64,000 nt of DNA from Ferruginibacter sp. Its GTDB lineage: Bacteria; Bacteroidota; Bacteroidia; Chitinophagales; Chitinophagaceae. The stretch is from assembly GCA_017983695.1 (NCBI GenBank), contig JAGOAX010000006.1, positions 62,001 to 126,000 of the forward strand. The letters run 5' to 3'. Shown piece after piece: positions 19,573 to 29,700 of the stretch (position 1 is its first letter; each line of letters opens with the position of its first letter). The translations under genes were made by a program, and so were the position numbers. The notes below the pieces were generated by a model. That model saw only the letters and a program-made list of their open reading frames with translations. It ran no database searches and had not been told where the DNA came from.

Positions 19573-19596
19573 GCCGGGAGCATGATTACCCCCGGC
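19573..19596 (-). terminator. GC-rich hairpin upstream of nanA (SusD-associated repeat, copy 1)
   Basis: Inverted repeat GCCGGG...CCCGGC with a 12-base interior, inside the 389-bp gap (19446-19834) between SusD1 and the lyase gene. No T-run follows on the transcribed strand. It is related in stem and flank to two other copies in the window. It could act as a partial terminator or as an mRNA-processing or stability hairpin that sets SusCD expression above that of the enzymes. Apart from this and the next hairpin, I see no gene in the gap. Confidence 0.55.
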
Positions 19597-19783
19597 TTGA
19601 TTGCTTATGTTTGCTAAAAACTGCTTGATGCAAACATTTTTACTCTACCACCAGTTTTCTGGTGGTAATAAAGCGATTAGCGTCGAAAACATTTATAAAA
19701 TACATCTTTATTTATAAATGTGTTTGCACAGGGATATTACTAAACAGTTCTTCGCAATTGATACAGAATCTTGTTTTGAATAA

Positions 19784-19805
19784 CCGGGAGTATTGCTACC
19801 CCCGG
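19784..19805 (-). terminator. GC-rich hairpin just downstream of SusD1 (copy 2)
   Basis: CCGGG and CCCGG arms around a 12-base interior, 29 bp past the SusD1 stop. The adjacent bases (CTTATGCTTGCTATATGAAAAA on the plus strand) are shared with the copy after SusD2, so the repeat extends beyond the stem. It probably marks the 3' end of the SusC1-SusD1 message or attenuates it. Confidence 0.6.
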
Positions 19806-19834
19806 AATTCTTATGCTTGCTATATGAAAAAACT

Positions 19835-21304
19835 TTAGTAACCCGGGTTTTGAACAATCTTGGGGTTAAGACTTATTGTGGTTTCAGAAATTGGCCAAAG
19901 TAATAAATGATTTTGCCCTGCCCTGGTAACAAGCGATGGAATAGTAAATGCTTTACCAAACCGAACATAATCCCACCATGCTTTGCCTTCAAAGGCAAAT
20001 TCTTTCAAACGTTCTTCCAATATGGCATCATTATTTGCCGATTGACTGCCGGTAACAAACAAAGGCTGACCTGCCCTTGTCCTGATAGCATCCATCTCAG
20101 GCTTAGGGTCTTGCCCTAATGCATTTTTTATTTCAGCTTTCATTAACAACACATCGGCCCAGCGATAAATAACAACATCATCATAAAACCTGTGAATCGG
20201 GCCGTCTATTAATCCTCTGTATTTTGAAACGGCTGTACTATGCAAAGCACTGGTAGTAGCATTAAATACTTCTATAAAACTTCCGTTTCTTCTTAAGTCA
20301 TTAGCAGCAAATTTTGATTTGATAAAGCTGTTTGGCTGCCACCTCAGAATACCACCTTGTACCCCGTTACCAATAGGTGTAAGTGCAGCCCTGGATGCCG
20401 CATCCATATTGGCAGGCACATCATTAGCTCCCGGGAACATTAAACTATTCCAGTTTTCTACCGGCGATTCAATATTGGCAAACCGGACAGCAAAGAGGAT
20501 TTCTGCATTTCCTTTATTGGCATAACGGAAAACGTCGTCAAAATTTGTGAGCAGGCTTCCGCTTGTTCCTGGTATCGTATTCAATGCATCCAATGCTTTA
20601 TTCAAATCTGCATTACCACCAGCCAGCATTTTGGCAGTCCATAAATACACATCAGCCTGTAATGCCAGCACCGCAGGTTTTGAAATTTGACCCTTACTTC
20701 CAATAGCACTAAAATCAACATAATTCGCAAGCGCAGAATCAAGGTCGGCTTTAATAAAAGTAAATACTTCCTGTACGGTATTACGGGGAATAATATAATC
20801 TGCCTGTACAGGATTTTCTGTTGGAGATTTTACTATCGGCACACCGCCCCAGGTACGGGCCATAATAAAATACATATATGCCCGCATGACATAAGCCTGT
20901 GCCATATAAGTTTTCTTAGCGTTGTTATTTGAAATAGCTATGCCCGGAACATTTTTTAAAATAAGATTTGCATCCTGTACTACTGAATACAAACCAGCCC
21001 AATCAGGCCCTGCAAAAACCTTTGTTACTGTATTGTTGTAATAATTTTCCAGGCCTTGCGAAGCCTGAATACCTGAACCAAGCTCTGCGCTTCTGGCGCC
21101 ACCCCAGATATATAAATTACTGGCGGCATCAAAACGGAAACGGGCATACATGCCATTAACGGCGGCTCTTGCATCATCTTCAGATTTCCAAAAGCTGGTT
21201 GAGGTAATTAAATTGTTGGGAGTTAGCTCCAGTTTTTTTGAACAGGATGCTATAACAGCGACCAACATTATTATCGCAAAATATTTTAATGATATACTTT
21301 TCAT
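19835..21304 (-). CDS. SusD-like glycan-binding lipoprotein (SusD1)
   Basis: Outer-membrane lipoprotein of the RagB/SusD family, 489 residues. The lipobox VIASC puts the lipidated Cys at about residue 21, followed by SKKLELTPNN. The SusD pattern is visible: helical TPR-like N-terminal half with AYVMRAYMYF and TWGGVPIV, and a C-terminal region with ILEERLKEFAFEGKAWWDYVRFG and the closing LLLWPI and NPGY. SusD proteins form a lid on the SusC barrel and capture oligosaccharides. It lies 25 bp after SusC1 and is presumably its partner. The ligand is inferred to be a sialylated or mucin-type oligosaccharide from the operon content. Confidence 0.95.
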   Translation of the reverse strand: MKSISLKYFAIIMLVAVIASCSKKLELTPNNLITSTSFWKSEDDARAAVNGMYARFRFDAASNLYIWGGARSAELGSGIQASQGLENYYNNTVTKVFAGPDWAGLYSVVQDANLILKNVPGIAISNNNAKKTYMAQAYVMRAYMYFIMARTWGGVPIVKSPTENPVQADYIIPRNTVQEVFTFIKADLDSALANYVDFSAIGSKGQISKPAVLALQADVYLWTAKMLAGGNADLNKALDALNTIPGTSGSLLTNFDDVFRYANKGNAEILFAVRFANIESPVENWNSLMFPGANDVPANMDAASRAALTPIGNGVQGGILRWQPNSFIKSKFAANDLRRNGSFIEVFNATTSALHSTAVSKYRGLIDGPIHRFYDDVVIYRWADVLLMKAEIKNALGQDPKPEMDAIRTRAGQPLFVTGSQSANNDAILEERLKEFAFEGKAWWDYVRFGKAFTIPSLVTRAGQNHLLLWPISETTISLNPKIVQNPGY

Positions 21305-21329
21305 TTTTCTCAGTTTTAATATTAAAGAC

Positions 21330-24300
21330 TTATAACCCGATATTTACACCAAGGGTTACACCACGGGGGTTTGGATAACGGCCTGTACTGCCTGCTCCGC
21401 TACCTCCATCTATCCCTGTTTCTTCCGGGCTAAGACCTTTATATTTTGTAAAATAATGCAGGTTATTACCCGTTACATAAACCCTGAGCGATGAAATTTT
21501 AGCCTTATTTATTAATGTGGAAGGCAGTTCATAACTAAGCGTTACTTCCCTTAGGCAAAGGAAATCTCCTTTTTCATAATAGCGGCTGTTGCCCTGAAAG
21601 AGATTGGTATTATAGGCCGCACCTGAAGCTTCTGTTCTGAATAAATTGTTCTGCGCCAACTGGTCTGCCCAATAATACCGGGGAACCTCTGTTACATCTC
21701 CATCTTTCTGCCATGATTGTGCTACTTCGCCAAAAATGGCTGAGTTACCCTGAAACTGGCCAATAAACCTTGCCCTTGTTTCATTATAAATAGTATGACC
21801 CAATGTAAAATCGGTTCTTACCGTTAAGCTAAATGATTTGTATGACGCATTAACAGAAAAACCACCTGTGTATTTAGGATAAAGATTTCCAACATGAACC
21901 CTGTCACGGCTGTCAATAGTATCATTCTTGTCTGCATCTAAAAAGGCAACATCACCACCAAATTTTTTCCGTGTAAGGTTATTGGGATTTGCACTTACAT
22001 ACACATCATAAGGTGCAGTGGCTGCCTGGGCATTGGTTGAATAAACAAATAATTGCTGATGGGCATACATATCTCCAATTTGCTGGCCTTGTTGCAAACC
22101 GCCTACCCAAATATATTTTCCTGCAGATTGGCTGTAAACCCTTGTACCGCCAATACGGTTGTTTTCAATTCCATTATCCGGAAGTTTAACAATTACGTTT
22201 TTATTATACGAAACGTTTCCGGCCACATTTACGTTCCAGTTACCTTTATTAAGAACATTTGCATTTATCTCTAATTCAAATCCTTTATTCCTTAAAGAAC
22301 CAAGGTTGGTTAACACAGAGGAAATACCGCTGTTTGATGGAAGAACCAAAGAAGTAAGCAGGTTATCAGTTCTTCTGTTATATACATCTAAGATTACATT
22401 TACTTTATCGTCAAACAAACCCAGGTCAAAGCCACCGTTTAAGGTTTTAGATTCTTCCCACTGCAGATTTGGGTTTGCTAATTGAGTATTGAATATAGCG
22501 CCATTACCATTGTAAATATTATTTACATTATAAAGCCCTGCGGCAGTAAAGTCGCCAAGCCCACCAAGGTTACCATTTACACCATAGCTGCCACGCAGCT
22601 TAAATGATGAAATTGCTTTTGGCATTGACTTCCAAAAATTTTCTTCGTGGGCATTCCAGCCAACAGATACGCCGGGAAATATGCCCCAACGGTTATTGGA
22701 ACCTAAATTAGAAGCACCATCATACCGGAATGTGGCTGACAAAAGATATTTCTTCTGCCAATCATAGTTAACTCTTCCAAAAAAGCCAGCAATCCTTAAC
22801 TGAGTGTTATTGCTGAAAATAGAAACCAGTGTGGGAGATGCATTAAGGGTTTGCACATTATCTGATGAGCCTCCACGGCCAGCAGCAGATAGTTCATTAA
22901 ACTGTCTTTTAAACCATGAGCCTCCGCCTTTCACCTGGAAGTTTCCGATTTTAGGCAATGATTTAGTATAAGTAAATACACCTTCAAATTGCTCCTGATA
23001 CAAGCGGCTGTTATAGCCTGTTGCATCTCTTGATGCATCAGTGGCACCTGATGTACCTAATAAAATAGCCTGGTTAAAAGTTGTACGGGATACATCTTCG
23101 TAATGAATAGAAACGGAAGGTTCAAACTGAAGATTTTTAGTTATTCTCCAGTCTCCCTCAACTGCGAAGGACAATTTTGTATTATCATTTCCGGCTTTTA
23201 CCTTATCTAAATGATATTTAGGATTACCCTGTGTACGGTTTTGCCCCGGCGCTAATGAACCGTCTTCCAGTTCATATTTTACGCTGGGAGCAAGGCCTAA
23301 AGCCCTTACAAAAATTTCGTTGTTACCATATACTTGGTTGTCATTTGATTTAGCAATTAAAGTGGTGGCGTTTATCCTGAAATTATTGGTAACCTTTAAC
23401 GAGCCGCTGAGCTTCGCTGTTTTTCTTTCATAGCCGGTAAAAATGGTTATACCATTTGCTTTCATATAACCAAGGCTTAAATCATAGGTTCCTTTATCTG
23501 TACCTCCGCTAAAGCCTAAGTAATGATTTTGTGTAACTGAATTGCGGAATAATACCTCCTGCCAGTCGGTGGTTTTAAAAATAATTTTTCTTCCCGGCAT
23601 TAATGGGTCATCCATCTCACTCCAGCCCTGTGTTAATTTATATTCATTAGCAGGCGTTTTATATATAACTGCATAAGCAGTTGCAGAAGTTAAATTATTT
23701 CCGCCTCCCATTGATTGTGCCTGGTCTAATTGCGGCAGCCTGTTAGGCGATAATGCTCCTGTAGCTGCTACACCCATACGGGCAAATTTTACAAATTGTT
23801 CTCCCTGCAATAAATCATATGTTTTAGCTAACTGCGCCGACTGGATAGAGTAGTTGTAGGTAATCTTCATTTTACCTGCCTTACCTTTTTTGCTGGTTAC
23901 AATTACAACGCCGTTTGAACCTCTGGCACCGTAGATAGCAGTTGATGCAGCATCTTTCAACACCTGGATTGATTCAATATCCTGCGGGTTAATATCATTT
24001 ATTTGGGAGCGGATAATGCCGTCAACAATGTACAAAGGCTCTGCACCATTAGGGTTGTTAATTGAAGTACCACCCCTTACAATCACTCTTGATGCCGCTC
24101 CGGGCTGGCCTGATGTTGTTTGAACCCTTACCCCGCTTACGCCACCCTGCAAAGCTTGTGTTGCATTGGTATATGGAATATTTTGCAAAGCCTTCTGGTC
24201 AAGTTTTGAAATAGAAGTAGTTAATGTTCTCCGTGATTGAGTACCGTAACCGGTTACAACCACCTCACCCAATTTTTTTGTATCTGGTTTTAATGATACG

Positions 24301-24581
24301 TCAATTATTGACGCATCACCAACGGTAATTTCAAAAGGCAGGTAGCTAACAGAAGAAAAAACAAGCACATCACCTGAAGCTGCTTCAATGGTAAACACAC
24401 CATTGTTATCCGTTTGGGCAGCAGCCCCTTTTCCTTTTACCTGCACAGTTACACCTGTAAGCAGTTTGCCATCATCAGCACTTGTGATGGTGCCGGTAAT
24501 TTTTTTTGTTTGCGCCCAGCCTGGCGAGCTGAGGAAAACAGCCAGTAAAAGAATAAGCATTTTTAATAAAGAATGTTTCAT
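21330..24581 (-). CDS. SusC-like TonB-dependent oligosaccharide transporter (SusC1)
   Basis: Outer-membrane receptor of 1083 residues. The order of parts is: signal peptide (cleaved near GWAQ, about residue 24), a carboxypeptidase-regulatory-like domain (about 27-105), a TonB box-like GEVVVTGYG, a plug domain with GVSGVRV, VIVRGGTS, PLYIVDGI and the SusC signature IQVLKDAASTAIYGARGSNG, then a 22-strand barrel ending in an aromatic-poor GVNIGL. It moves oligosaccharides into the periplasm using TonB energy. It pairs with SusD1 downstream and lies 103 bp after SusD2, with a hairpin in that gap. Confidence 0.95.
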   Translation of the reverse strand: MKHSLLKMLILLLAVFLSSPGWAQTKKITGTITSADDGKLLTGVTVQVKGKGAAAQTDNNGVFTIEAASGDVLVFSSVSYLPFEITVGDASIIDVSLKPDTKKLGEVVVTGYGTQSRRTLTTSISKLDQKALQNIPYTNATQALQGGVSGVRVQTTSGQPGAASRVIVRGGTSINNPNGAEPLYIVDGIIRSQINDINPQDIESIQVLKDAASTAIYGARGSNGVVIVTSKKGKAGKMKITYNYSIQSAQLAKTYDLLQGEQFVKFARMGVAATGALSPNRLPQLDQAQSMGGGNNLTSATAYAVIYKTPANEYKLTQGWSEMDDPLMPGRKIIFKTTDWQEVLFRNSVTQNHYLGFSGGTDKGTYDLSLGYMKANGITIFTGYERKTAKLSGSLKVTNNFRINATTLIAKSNDNQVYGNNEIFVRALGLAPSVKYELEDGSLAPGQNRTQGNPKYHLDKVKAGNDNTKLSFAVEGDWRITKNLQFEPSVSIHYEDVSRTTFNQAILLGTSGATDASRDATGYNSRLYQEQFEGVFTYTKSLPKIGNFQVKGGGSWFKRQFNELSAAGRGGSSDNVQTLNASPTLVSIFSNNTQLRIAGFFGRVNYDWQKKYLLSATFRYDGASNLGSNNRWGIFPGVSVGWNAHEENFWKSMPKAISSFKLRGSYGVNGNLGGLGDFTAAGLYNVNNIYNGNGAIFNTQLANPNLQWEESKTLNGGFDLGLFDDKVNVILDVYNRRTDNLLTSLVLPSNSGISSVLTNLGSLRNKGFELEINANVLNKGNWNVNVAGNVSYNKNVIVKLPDNGIENNRIGGTRVYSQSAGKYIWVGGLQQGQQIGDMYAHQQLFVYSTNAQAATAPYDVYVSANPNNLTRKKFGGDVAFLDADKNDTIDSRDRVHVGNLYPKYTGGFSVNASYKSFSLTVRTDFTLGHTIYNETRARFIGQFQGNSAIFGEVAQSWQKDGDVTEVPRYYWADQLAQNNLFRTEASGAAYNTNLFQGNSRYYEKGDFLCLREVTLSYELPSTLINKAKISSLRVYVTGNNLHYFTKYKGLSPEETGIDGGSGAGSTGRYPNPRGVTLGVNIGL

Positions 24582-24621
24582 GATTTATTGCTTTTAGTAG
24601 TTGTTACAATTAATAAAAAAA

Positions 24622-24643
24622 CCGGGAGCAAGAATACCCCCGG
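24622..24643 (-). terminator. GC-rich hairpin between SusD2 and SusC1 (copy 3)
   Basis: CCGGG and CCCGG arms with a 12-base interior (AGCAAGAATACC), 42 bp past the SusD2 stop. The flank GCTTATGCTATATGAAAAA matches that of the copy after SusD1. It separates the two SusCD pairs and may make them semi-independent transcription units. Confidence 0.6.
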
Positions 24644-24684
24644 CGATTGCTTGCTAACTGCTTATGCTATATGAAAAATAGTTA

Positions 24685-26253
24685 TTACGGCTTTGCGGTA
24701 GGATAACCCGGTGTCTGATTCACCAATGGGTCATTCGTCCATATTGCAGGCTCAATTGGCCATAAAATTTTAAACCCTTGTGTAGCTTTATCTAAAACAC
24801 CATAAGGATGATTGGCACTTTTATATACCAGCGGCTCAGAACCATATTTCATCCTTCTTAAATCGTACCAGGCTTTCCCTTCAAAAACAAACTCTTTATT
24901 ACGTTCAGCGAAGATGGCCAATTCATTTGCATCTTTAGATGAGTTAACAAATGGAGTAGGGTCTGTAGCGGGAGCAAATGCACGGTCCCGGATAAGTTTT
25001 ATATAACTTGATGGGTCGCCACCTTCTGCATTTACAATTTCAGCTAACATTAATAATCTGTCAGCTTCACGGTAAACGGGCCAATCATCAGTAAAATATC
25101 TTTTATTGGCGCTGATAGTTCCTAAGAATTTAACCAGTGCTGTGTTTCTTACAGTTACAGGATAAGGTGGCACACCGCTTACTGTAACTTTGTAATAATC
25201 ATAAAAAGTTGCATTTCTTCTCTTGTCCGTTACAGCATAAGATTGAAATAAGGCAAATGTGTAACCATACCGTTGAATGATTTGTGCTGAATTTGTTGCC
25301 CCAATTACCAATGGGTCAACCAATAATGACCCACTTGCTAATGAATCTTTATAATGCAGGTTATCGAAATTAAAAGTAGAATAAAGATACTGAGAAACGG
25401 CACCCATTTCAGCTTCGCCTACCAGATAGCGAATGGTAAAGATAATTTCATTATTATTTTTTTGACCAAAAGCAAAAGCATTGGCAAAGCTTGTTTGCAG
25501 GCTATTTCCTGTTACCGCATTCAAAGCCGTCTTTGCTTCTGCTAAATCAGCCGTTGTACCATATACTTTTGCTGACCATAAATAAGCTTCGCCTTTCAGC
25601 ATTAACGTTGCTTTGGGGCTCCACAGGCTTTTATCTGTTGGACTTACGGCAGCGCCAAATGAGGTAATGGATTTATTAATATCGTTTTTAATAGCAGCTA
25701 AAACTTCTGCTTCGGTTGCCCTGGCTTTACGAAGCGCCACGGGGTCTGTATTACCATTTAATACTTCTGGTTCTAACCTTAATGGAACGCCACCGTAAGT
25801 ACGCAACAATTGAAAGTAATAGAATGCTCTCATTCCATAGGCCTGGCCTAACAAATATTGCTTTTTTGAATCTGCGAGGAAGGTTATGCCTTCTACTTTT
25901 GAAATAAAAAGGTTAATCTGCAAAATAGGATTATAAAAACCTGCCCAGCTACCAACTCCTGAAGAATTTTCATCAATCCGCTGTTCAATGATTGGTAACT
26001 CATTTAAGGAAGTATTCTGGCGGTCTATATTGCTGTAATTACCAGAACGCATTTCGCCCAGGCGATTAAACATAAACTGGTTTCCCCTGAACTGATTGTG
26101 GATGCCCACCATAAAATTGGTTACCTGGGATTCGTTTTGCCAGAAGTTGCCATCGCCAAAATAATCTTCCGGGGCAAGCTCCAGTGTTTTTTTACAAGAT
26201 GATGATGCAATTGCTATCATCACCACAAAGAATATATATTTAAACTTATTCAT
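24685..26253 (-). CDS. SusD-like glycan-binding lipoprotein (SusD2)
   Basis: RagB/SusD-family outer-membrane lipoprotein of 522 residues, lipobox ASSSC with Cys at about residue 20, followed by KKTLELAPEDYF. The family marks are QAYGMRAFYYFQLLRTYGGVP in the helical half, FAERNKEFVFEGKAWYDLRR and the closing ILWPI and NQTPGY. It lies 24 bp after SusC2, its likely partner. The two SusD proteins of the locus are clearly divergent, suggesting the two pairs take up different oligosaccharides released from the same host glycans. Confidence 0.95.
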   Translation of the reverse strand: MNKFKYIFFVVMIAIASSSCKKTLELAPEDYFGDGNFWQNESQVTNFMVGIHNQFRGNQFMFNRLGEMRSGNYSNIDRQNTSLNELPIIEQRIDENSSGVGSWAGFYNPILQINLFISKVEGITFLADSKKQYLLGQAYGMRAFYYFQLLRTYGGVPLRLEPEVLNGNTDPVALRKARATEAEVLAAIKNDINKSITSFGAAVSPTDKSLWSPKATLMLKGEAYLWSAKVYGTTADLAEAKTALNAVTGNSLQTSFANAFAFGQKNNNEIIFTIRYLVGEAEMGAVSQYLYSTFNFDNLHYKDSLASGSLLVDPLVIGATNSAQIIQRYGYTFALFQSYAVTDKRRNATFYDYYKVTVSGVPPYPVTVRNTALVKFLGTISANKRYFTDDWPVYREADRLLMLAEIVNAEGGDPSSYIKLIRDRAFAPATDPTPFVNSSKDANELAIFAERNKEFVFEGKAWYDLRRMKYGSEPLVYKSANHPYGVLDKATQGFKILWPIEPAIWTNDPLVNQTPGYPTAKP

Positions 26254-26277
26254 GATAAATGCTTTTTATTTTAATAA

Positions 26278-29200
26278 TTAAAAGGTCAGGTTAGCTCCAA
26301 AAATTAGCTGCGTTGGTATTGTGTACGCACTGTTTTGAGACCCGGTACGCTCTGGCAAATTCAACTGTTTGTTGGTTATATATCCCAGATTTTGTCCTGT
26401 TGCCGTAAATGTCAATGCTGATATTTTCGCTTTTTTCAACAATGAAACTGGTACAGAATAACTCAGTGAAACTTCTCTGAATGACAGGTAATTTGATTTC
26501 ACCCAAAACATACTGCTTGGCCTGTCGAAATTTTTCGCATTTAACTGGTCTGCCCACACATATCTTGGAAATGCAGCATTTGGATTATCAGGCGTCCATG
26601 TATCTTTTACTACATCTGTTGGGTTAAATTCTCCCTGCGCACAAGCTAATGCCCATAACTGCATAAAGTCCTGTTGAATATGTCCAAGCGCAAAATCTAT
26701 CCGTGTAAAAAGGGTGAACCCTTTGTAAGTTAAAGAGGTATTGAAACCACCTGTCCAACGGGGAATTTGGCGGCCTAAGGAGACCATATCCCTCGTATCT
26801 ATAGTATCGTTCTTGTCAATATCTTTCCATTTCATATCGCCAAGTTGAGTAGGAATCCAGCCTGCTGCAAAAGTTAAACCTCTTTGCGTAAGCAGTTGCT
26901 GGCTGGCAACTCTTCTACCTGCAGAAGCAGCATACCAAACCTGCCCTGCTGCTAAATCAATTTTATTATACTCAGCTAAGTCCTTAGCATCCCTGATGAT
27001 GCCATCACTTACAAAACCAAACACTTCGCCCCATTCCTGGCCTTCCTGGAAACCGCCAACCCAAATATTTTTACCAGATTTTGGGTCATAAACTAATTGC
27101 CCCCCCTGCCTGTTATTTTCAACTCCATTAAATGGAAGTTTAAGAACAGTATTCTTATTGCGTGCAGCATTAAAACCAAACTGCCATGTCAAATCTTTAT
27201 TTTGAATTACTTTGTAAGAAACTTCCAGTTCAATCCCCCTGTTTCTCATACTACCATTATTAGTACGGATGCTAGAAACACCTGAAGAAGTTGGTAAGAA
27301 AACACTGGCAATTTTATCATTAGTAATCCTGTTATAGTATGCAAAAGATGCATTTATCCTATTATTAAGAAAACCCATTTCTGTTCCAACTTCTACAGTA
27401 TTGGTTTTTTCCCATTTCAATTTAGGGTTTGCAACACCAGTCTGCAAGAACCCAACGCTTCCGTTGTAAGGTGTTTGAGAACCATAAGCACCTTGTAACT
27501 CATACACGCCTATACCATTATTGGTTCCAATTCCGATATTTCCATTTTTACCCCAACTGCCTCTCAGTTTCAAATAGGATAACCAGTTACTTGTTGACTC
27601 CATAAATTTTTCTTTATGCGCTAACCAACCTACGGAAAAAGCAGGAAAAGTACCGTATTGATTATCGCCTATCAACCTTGAATAGCCATCTCTTCTTACA
27701 GTAAAAGTGGCAAGGTATTTTCCATCATAATCATAATTTAACCGGCCAAAACCAGACATAATCCTTTCCCTGAAATGGTAAGAGTCGGTGCCCCTTGTTT
27801 GCTGGTCAACATTATTCTGTGTTAGTGCCAAATCCTGGAAATCCTGAGTTGGTGCTAGCCTTCCACTTGCAGCAAGGCCTTTATTATAAGCATCGTAATA
27901 TTCAAAACCCGCCATTGCCGCTACATTATGCTTAGTAAAGAATGTCTTATCATAATTAACGATGGCATTATAGGTTTGCCTTATTGTTCTGTCAAAAGCG
28001 GCAGAGGTACTCCTGTCCCTGTTCCATCCGGTATTAACGTTGGTTAAACTCATAATACCGGTACGAAAATCCTGGTTAAATGCTTCAAAAAAACCTTCAT
28101 CATACATCAGGAGCCCACTCACTTTAAAATATAAATCCTTATTAATATCAGCCCTGAAAGCCTGGTTAAGAGTGAATTTATCTGTTTGATTTTTTCTTTT
28201 GTATTTATCAATGTTTATGATAGGGTTACCATCGCTTGCATCACGACCAAGGATTAATTCTCCCTTTGCATTTGTACCCCTCATGGTTGGTGGAGCAGAA
28301 AGCATACGACCCCAATAATTTGTTTCGCCATTTTGAAGCGATTCATCTCTCCAGTTTGCTATTGCAAATTGAAGGCTGCTTTCTGATTTAATCCACTGAT
28401 TGATTTTATAATCGCTATTGAAACTAAAATTCACTCTTTTGTAAAAAGTAGCTATTGATAACCCGCCTTCATTATAATAACCTAAATTGGCAAAATACTT
28501 TCCTCTGTCATTACCACCACTCATTCCAATATTGTAGTCCTGTGTAACGGCACTTTGATTTAATCCATAATCACCATAATTAAAATCTTTGTAAATCAAG
28601 TCAGCATATGTTCCGTTGGGGTCGTAGTTGCCGGCAGCATTTGTTTTAATAACATCCTTCATTTGCTTCCAACCCGGCTGACCCAATAATTCCTGGTTAA
28701 CGGCACTTAATCGCATTACACTCCATATAGCCCTGGAATCAAAATTGCCATCAAGGATATTTCCCAATGCGTCTTTATAAAGATTACCAGTACCCCTTGG
28801 GCCTGCTCCGGCAACATTGGTAATAGCCAATGTTCCATTTTTTATAGCTTGTTCTGCACCCAACCTGGCCCATTTGATATAATCACCCCCATCTAAAAAT
28901 GTGTAAGGTACATTCAGCTTATTATTACCTCTTTTTACTTTTAAAGTTATTGCCGAAGAACCAGCCTTCCCTCTTTTAGATGTAATTAAAATAACTCCAT
29001 TGCTTGCTCTTGCACCATAAATTGCAGTTGCAGATGCATCTTTCAACACCTCGATACTTTCAATCTCTTCAGGATTTATATCACTTAATGAACCCCTTAT
29101 CTGTCCATCCATAATTACCAATGGACTTCCACTTCCGTCAAAATTGGTACCTCCTCTCAAAGTAATAGCAGGTAATGAACCGGGTCGGCCAGTACCTGTT

Positions 29201-29661
29201 GAAACCCTTAAGCCGGGAATAGTTCCTGCCAACGCTTGAGCAGGGTTGGAACGTACACCTGTTTCAAGATATTTCTTATCCAGCTTTGAAACAGAAGAAG
29301 TAAGTTTTGAACGTTTAACCGTACCATAACCTACCACTACCACTTCTCCAAGATTAGAAGCGTCGGTTTTCATCACTAATGTAATAGTTAAAGAATTACC
29401 AACTGTTACTTCTTGTGAAGCAAAGCCGATAATTGAAAACATCAAGACATCGCCCTGCGATGCATCAATGGAAAAATCACCATTAGCATTTGTTTGTGTG
29501 CCAACAGTTTTTCCTTTTACAGTAATGCTCACTCCCGATAGAGGTTTGTTATCATCCTCAGAAGTGACTTTTCCGGAAATTTTTTGAGCTTGCGACCAAA
29601 CAGTCGCTGAGAGGAGAATGCAGGCTATAAATAGCGAGAATCTCATAAAAGTAGATTTCAT
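26278..29661 (-). CDS. SusC-like TonB-dependent oligosaccharide transporter (SusC2), first gene of the locus
   Basis: Outer-membrane receptor of 1127 residues, with signal peptide (cleaved near VWSQ, about residue 24), carboxypeptidase-regulatory-like domain (about 27-105), GEVVVVGYG, plug domain with the SusC signature IEVLKDASATAIYGARASNG, and the barrel. As the first gene of the whole leftward operon it carries the main promoter (29701-29733) and an inverted-repeat operator 25 bp upstream of its ATG. MKSTFMRF offers two ATGs five codons apart; the first was kept. Ligand is inferred from the locus (sialylated or mucin-derived oligosaccharides). Confidence 0.95.
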   Translation of the reverse strand: MKSTFMRFSLFIACILLSATVWSQAQKISGKVTSEDDNKPLSGVSITVKGKTVGTQTNANGDFSIDASQGDVLMFSIIGFASQEVTVGNSLTITLVMKTDASNLGEVVVVGYGTVKRSKLTSSVSKLDKKYLETGVRSNPAQALAGTIPGLRVSTGTGRPGSLPAITLRGGTNFDGSGSPLVIMDGQIRGSLSDINPEEIESIEVLKDASATAIYGARASNGVILITSKRGKAGSSAITLKVKRGNNKLNVPYTFLDGGDYIKWARLGAEQAIKNGTLAITNVAGAGPRGTGNLYKDALGNILDGNFDSRAIWSVMRLSAVNQELLGQPGWKQMKDVIKTNAAGNYDPNGTYADLIYKDFNYGDYGLNQSAVTQDYNIGMSGGNDRGKYFANLGYYNEGGLSIATFYKRVNFSFNSDYKINQWIKSESSLQFAIANWRDESLQNGETNYWGRMLSAPPTMRGTNAKGELILGRDASDGNPIINIDKYKRKNQTDKFTLNQAFRADINKDLYFKVSGLLMYDEGFFEAFNQDFRTGIMSLTNVNTGWNRDRSTSAAFDRTIRQTYNAIVNYDKTFFTKHNVAAMAGFEYYDAYNKGLAASGRLAPTQDFQDLALTQNNVDQQTRGTDSYHFRERIMSGFGRLNYDYDGKYLATFTVRRDGYSRLIGDNQYGTFPAFSVGWLAHKEKFMESTSNWLSYLKLRGSWGKNGNIGIGTNNGIGVYELQGAYGSQTPYNGSVGFLQTGVANPKLKWEKTNTVEVGTEMGFLNNRINASFAYYNRITNDKIASVFLPTSSGVSSIRTNNGSMRNRGIELEVSYKVIQNKDLTWQFGFNAARNKNTVLKLPFNGVENNRQGGQLVYDPKSGKNIWVGGFQEGQEWGEVFGFVSDGIIRDAKDLAEYNKIDLAAGQVWYAASAGRRVASQQLLTQRGLTFAAGWIPTQLGDMKWKDIDKNDTIDTRDMVSLGRQIPRWTGGFNTSLTYKGFTLFTRIDFALGHIQQDFMQLWALACAQGEFNPTDVVKDTWTPDNPNAAFPRYVWADQLNAKNFDRPSSMFWVKSNYLSFREVSLSYSVPVSLLKKAKISALTFTATGQNLGYITNKQLNLPERTGSQNSAYTIPTQLIFGANLTF

Positions 29662-29685
29662 AAAAAAGCAGTTTAGTTAAATGTG

Positions 29686-29700
29686 TTATGTATGACATAA
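29686..29700. promoter_or_regulatory. Palindromic GntR/FadR-type operator, left copy
   Basis: TTATGT-ATG-ACATAA, perfect 6-bp arms with a 3-bp spacer. The core TGT-N3-ACA fits the general FadR-subfamily operator pattern (T-GT-N-AC-A). It starts at the base after the -7 element of the SusC2 promoter, so a bound repressor would cover the start of transcription. An equivalent site is conserved at 48187-48201 in front of the intact regulator gene, though the spacer differs. Confidence 0.7.
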
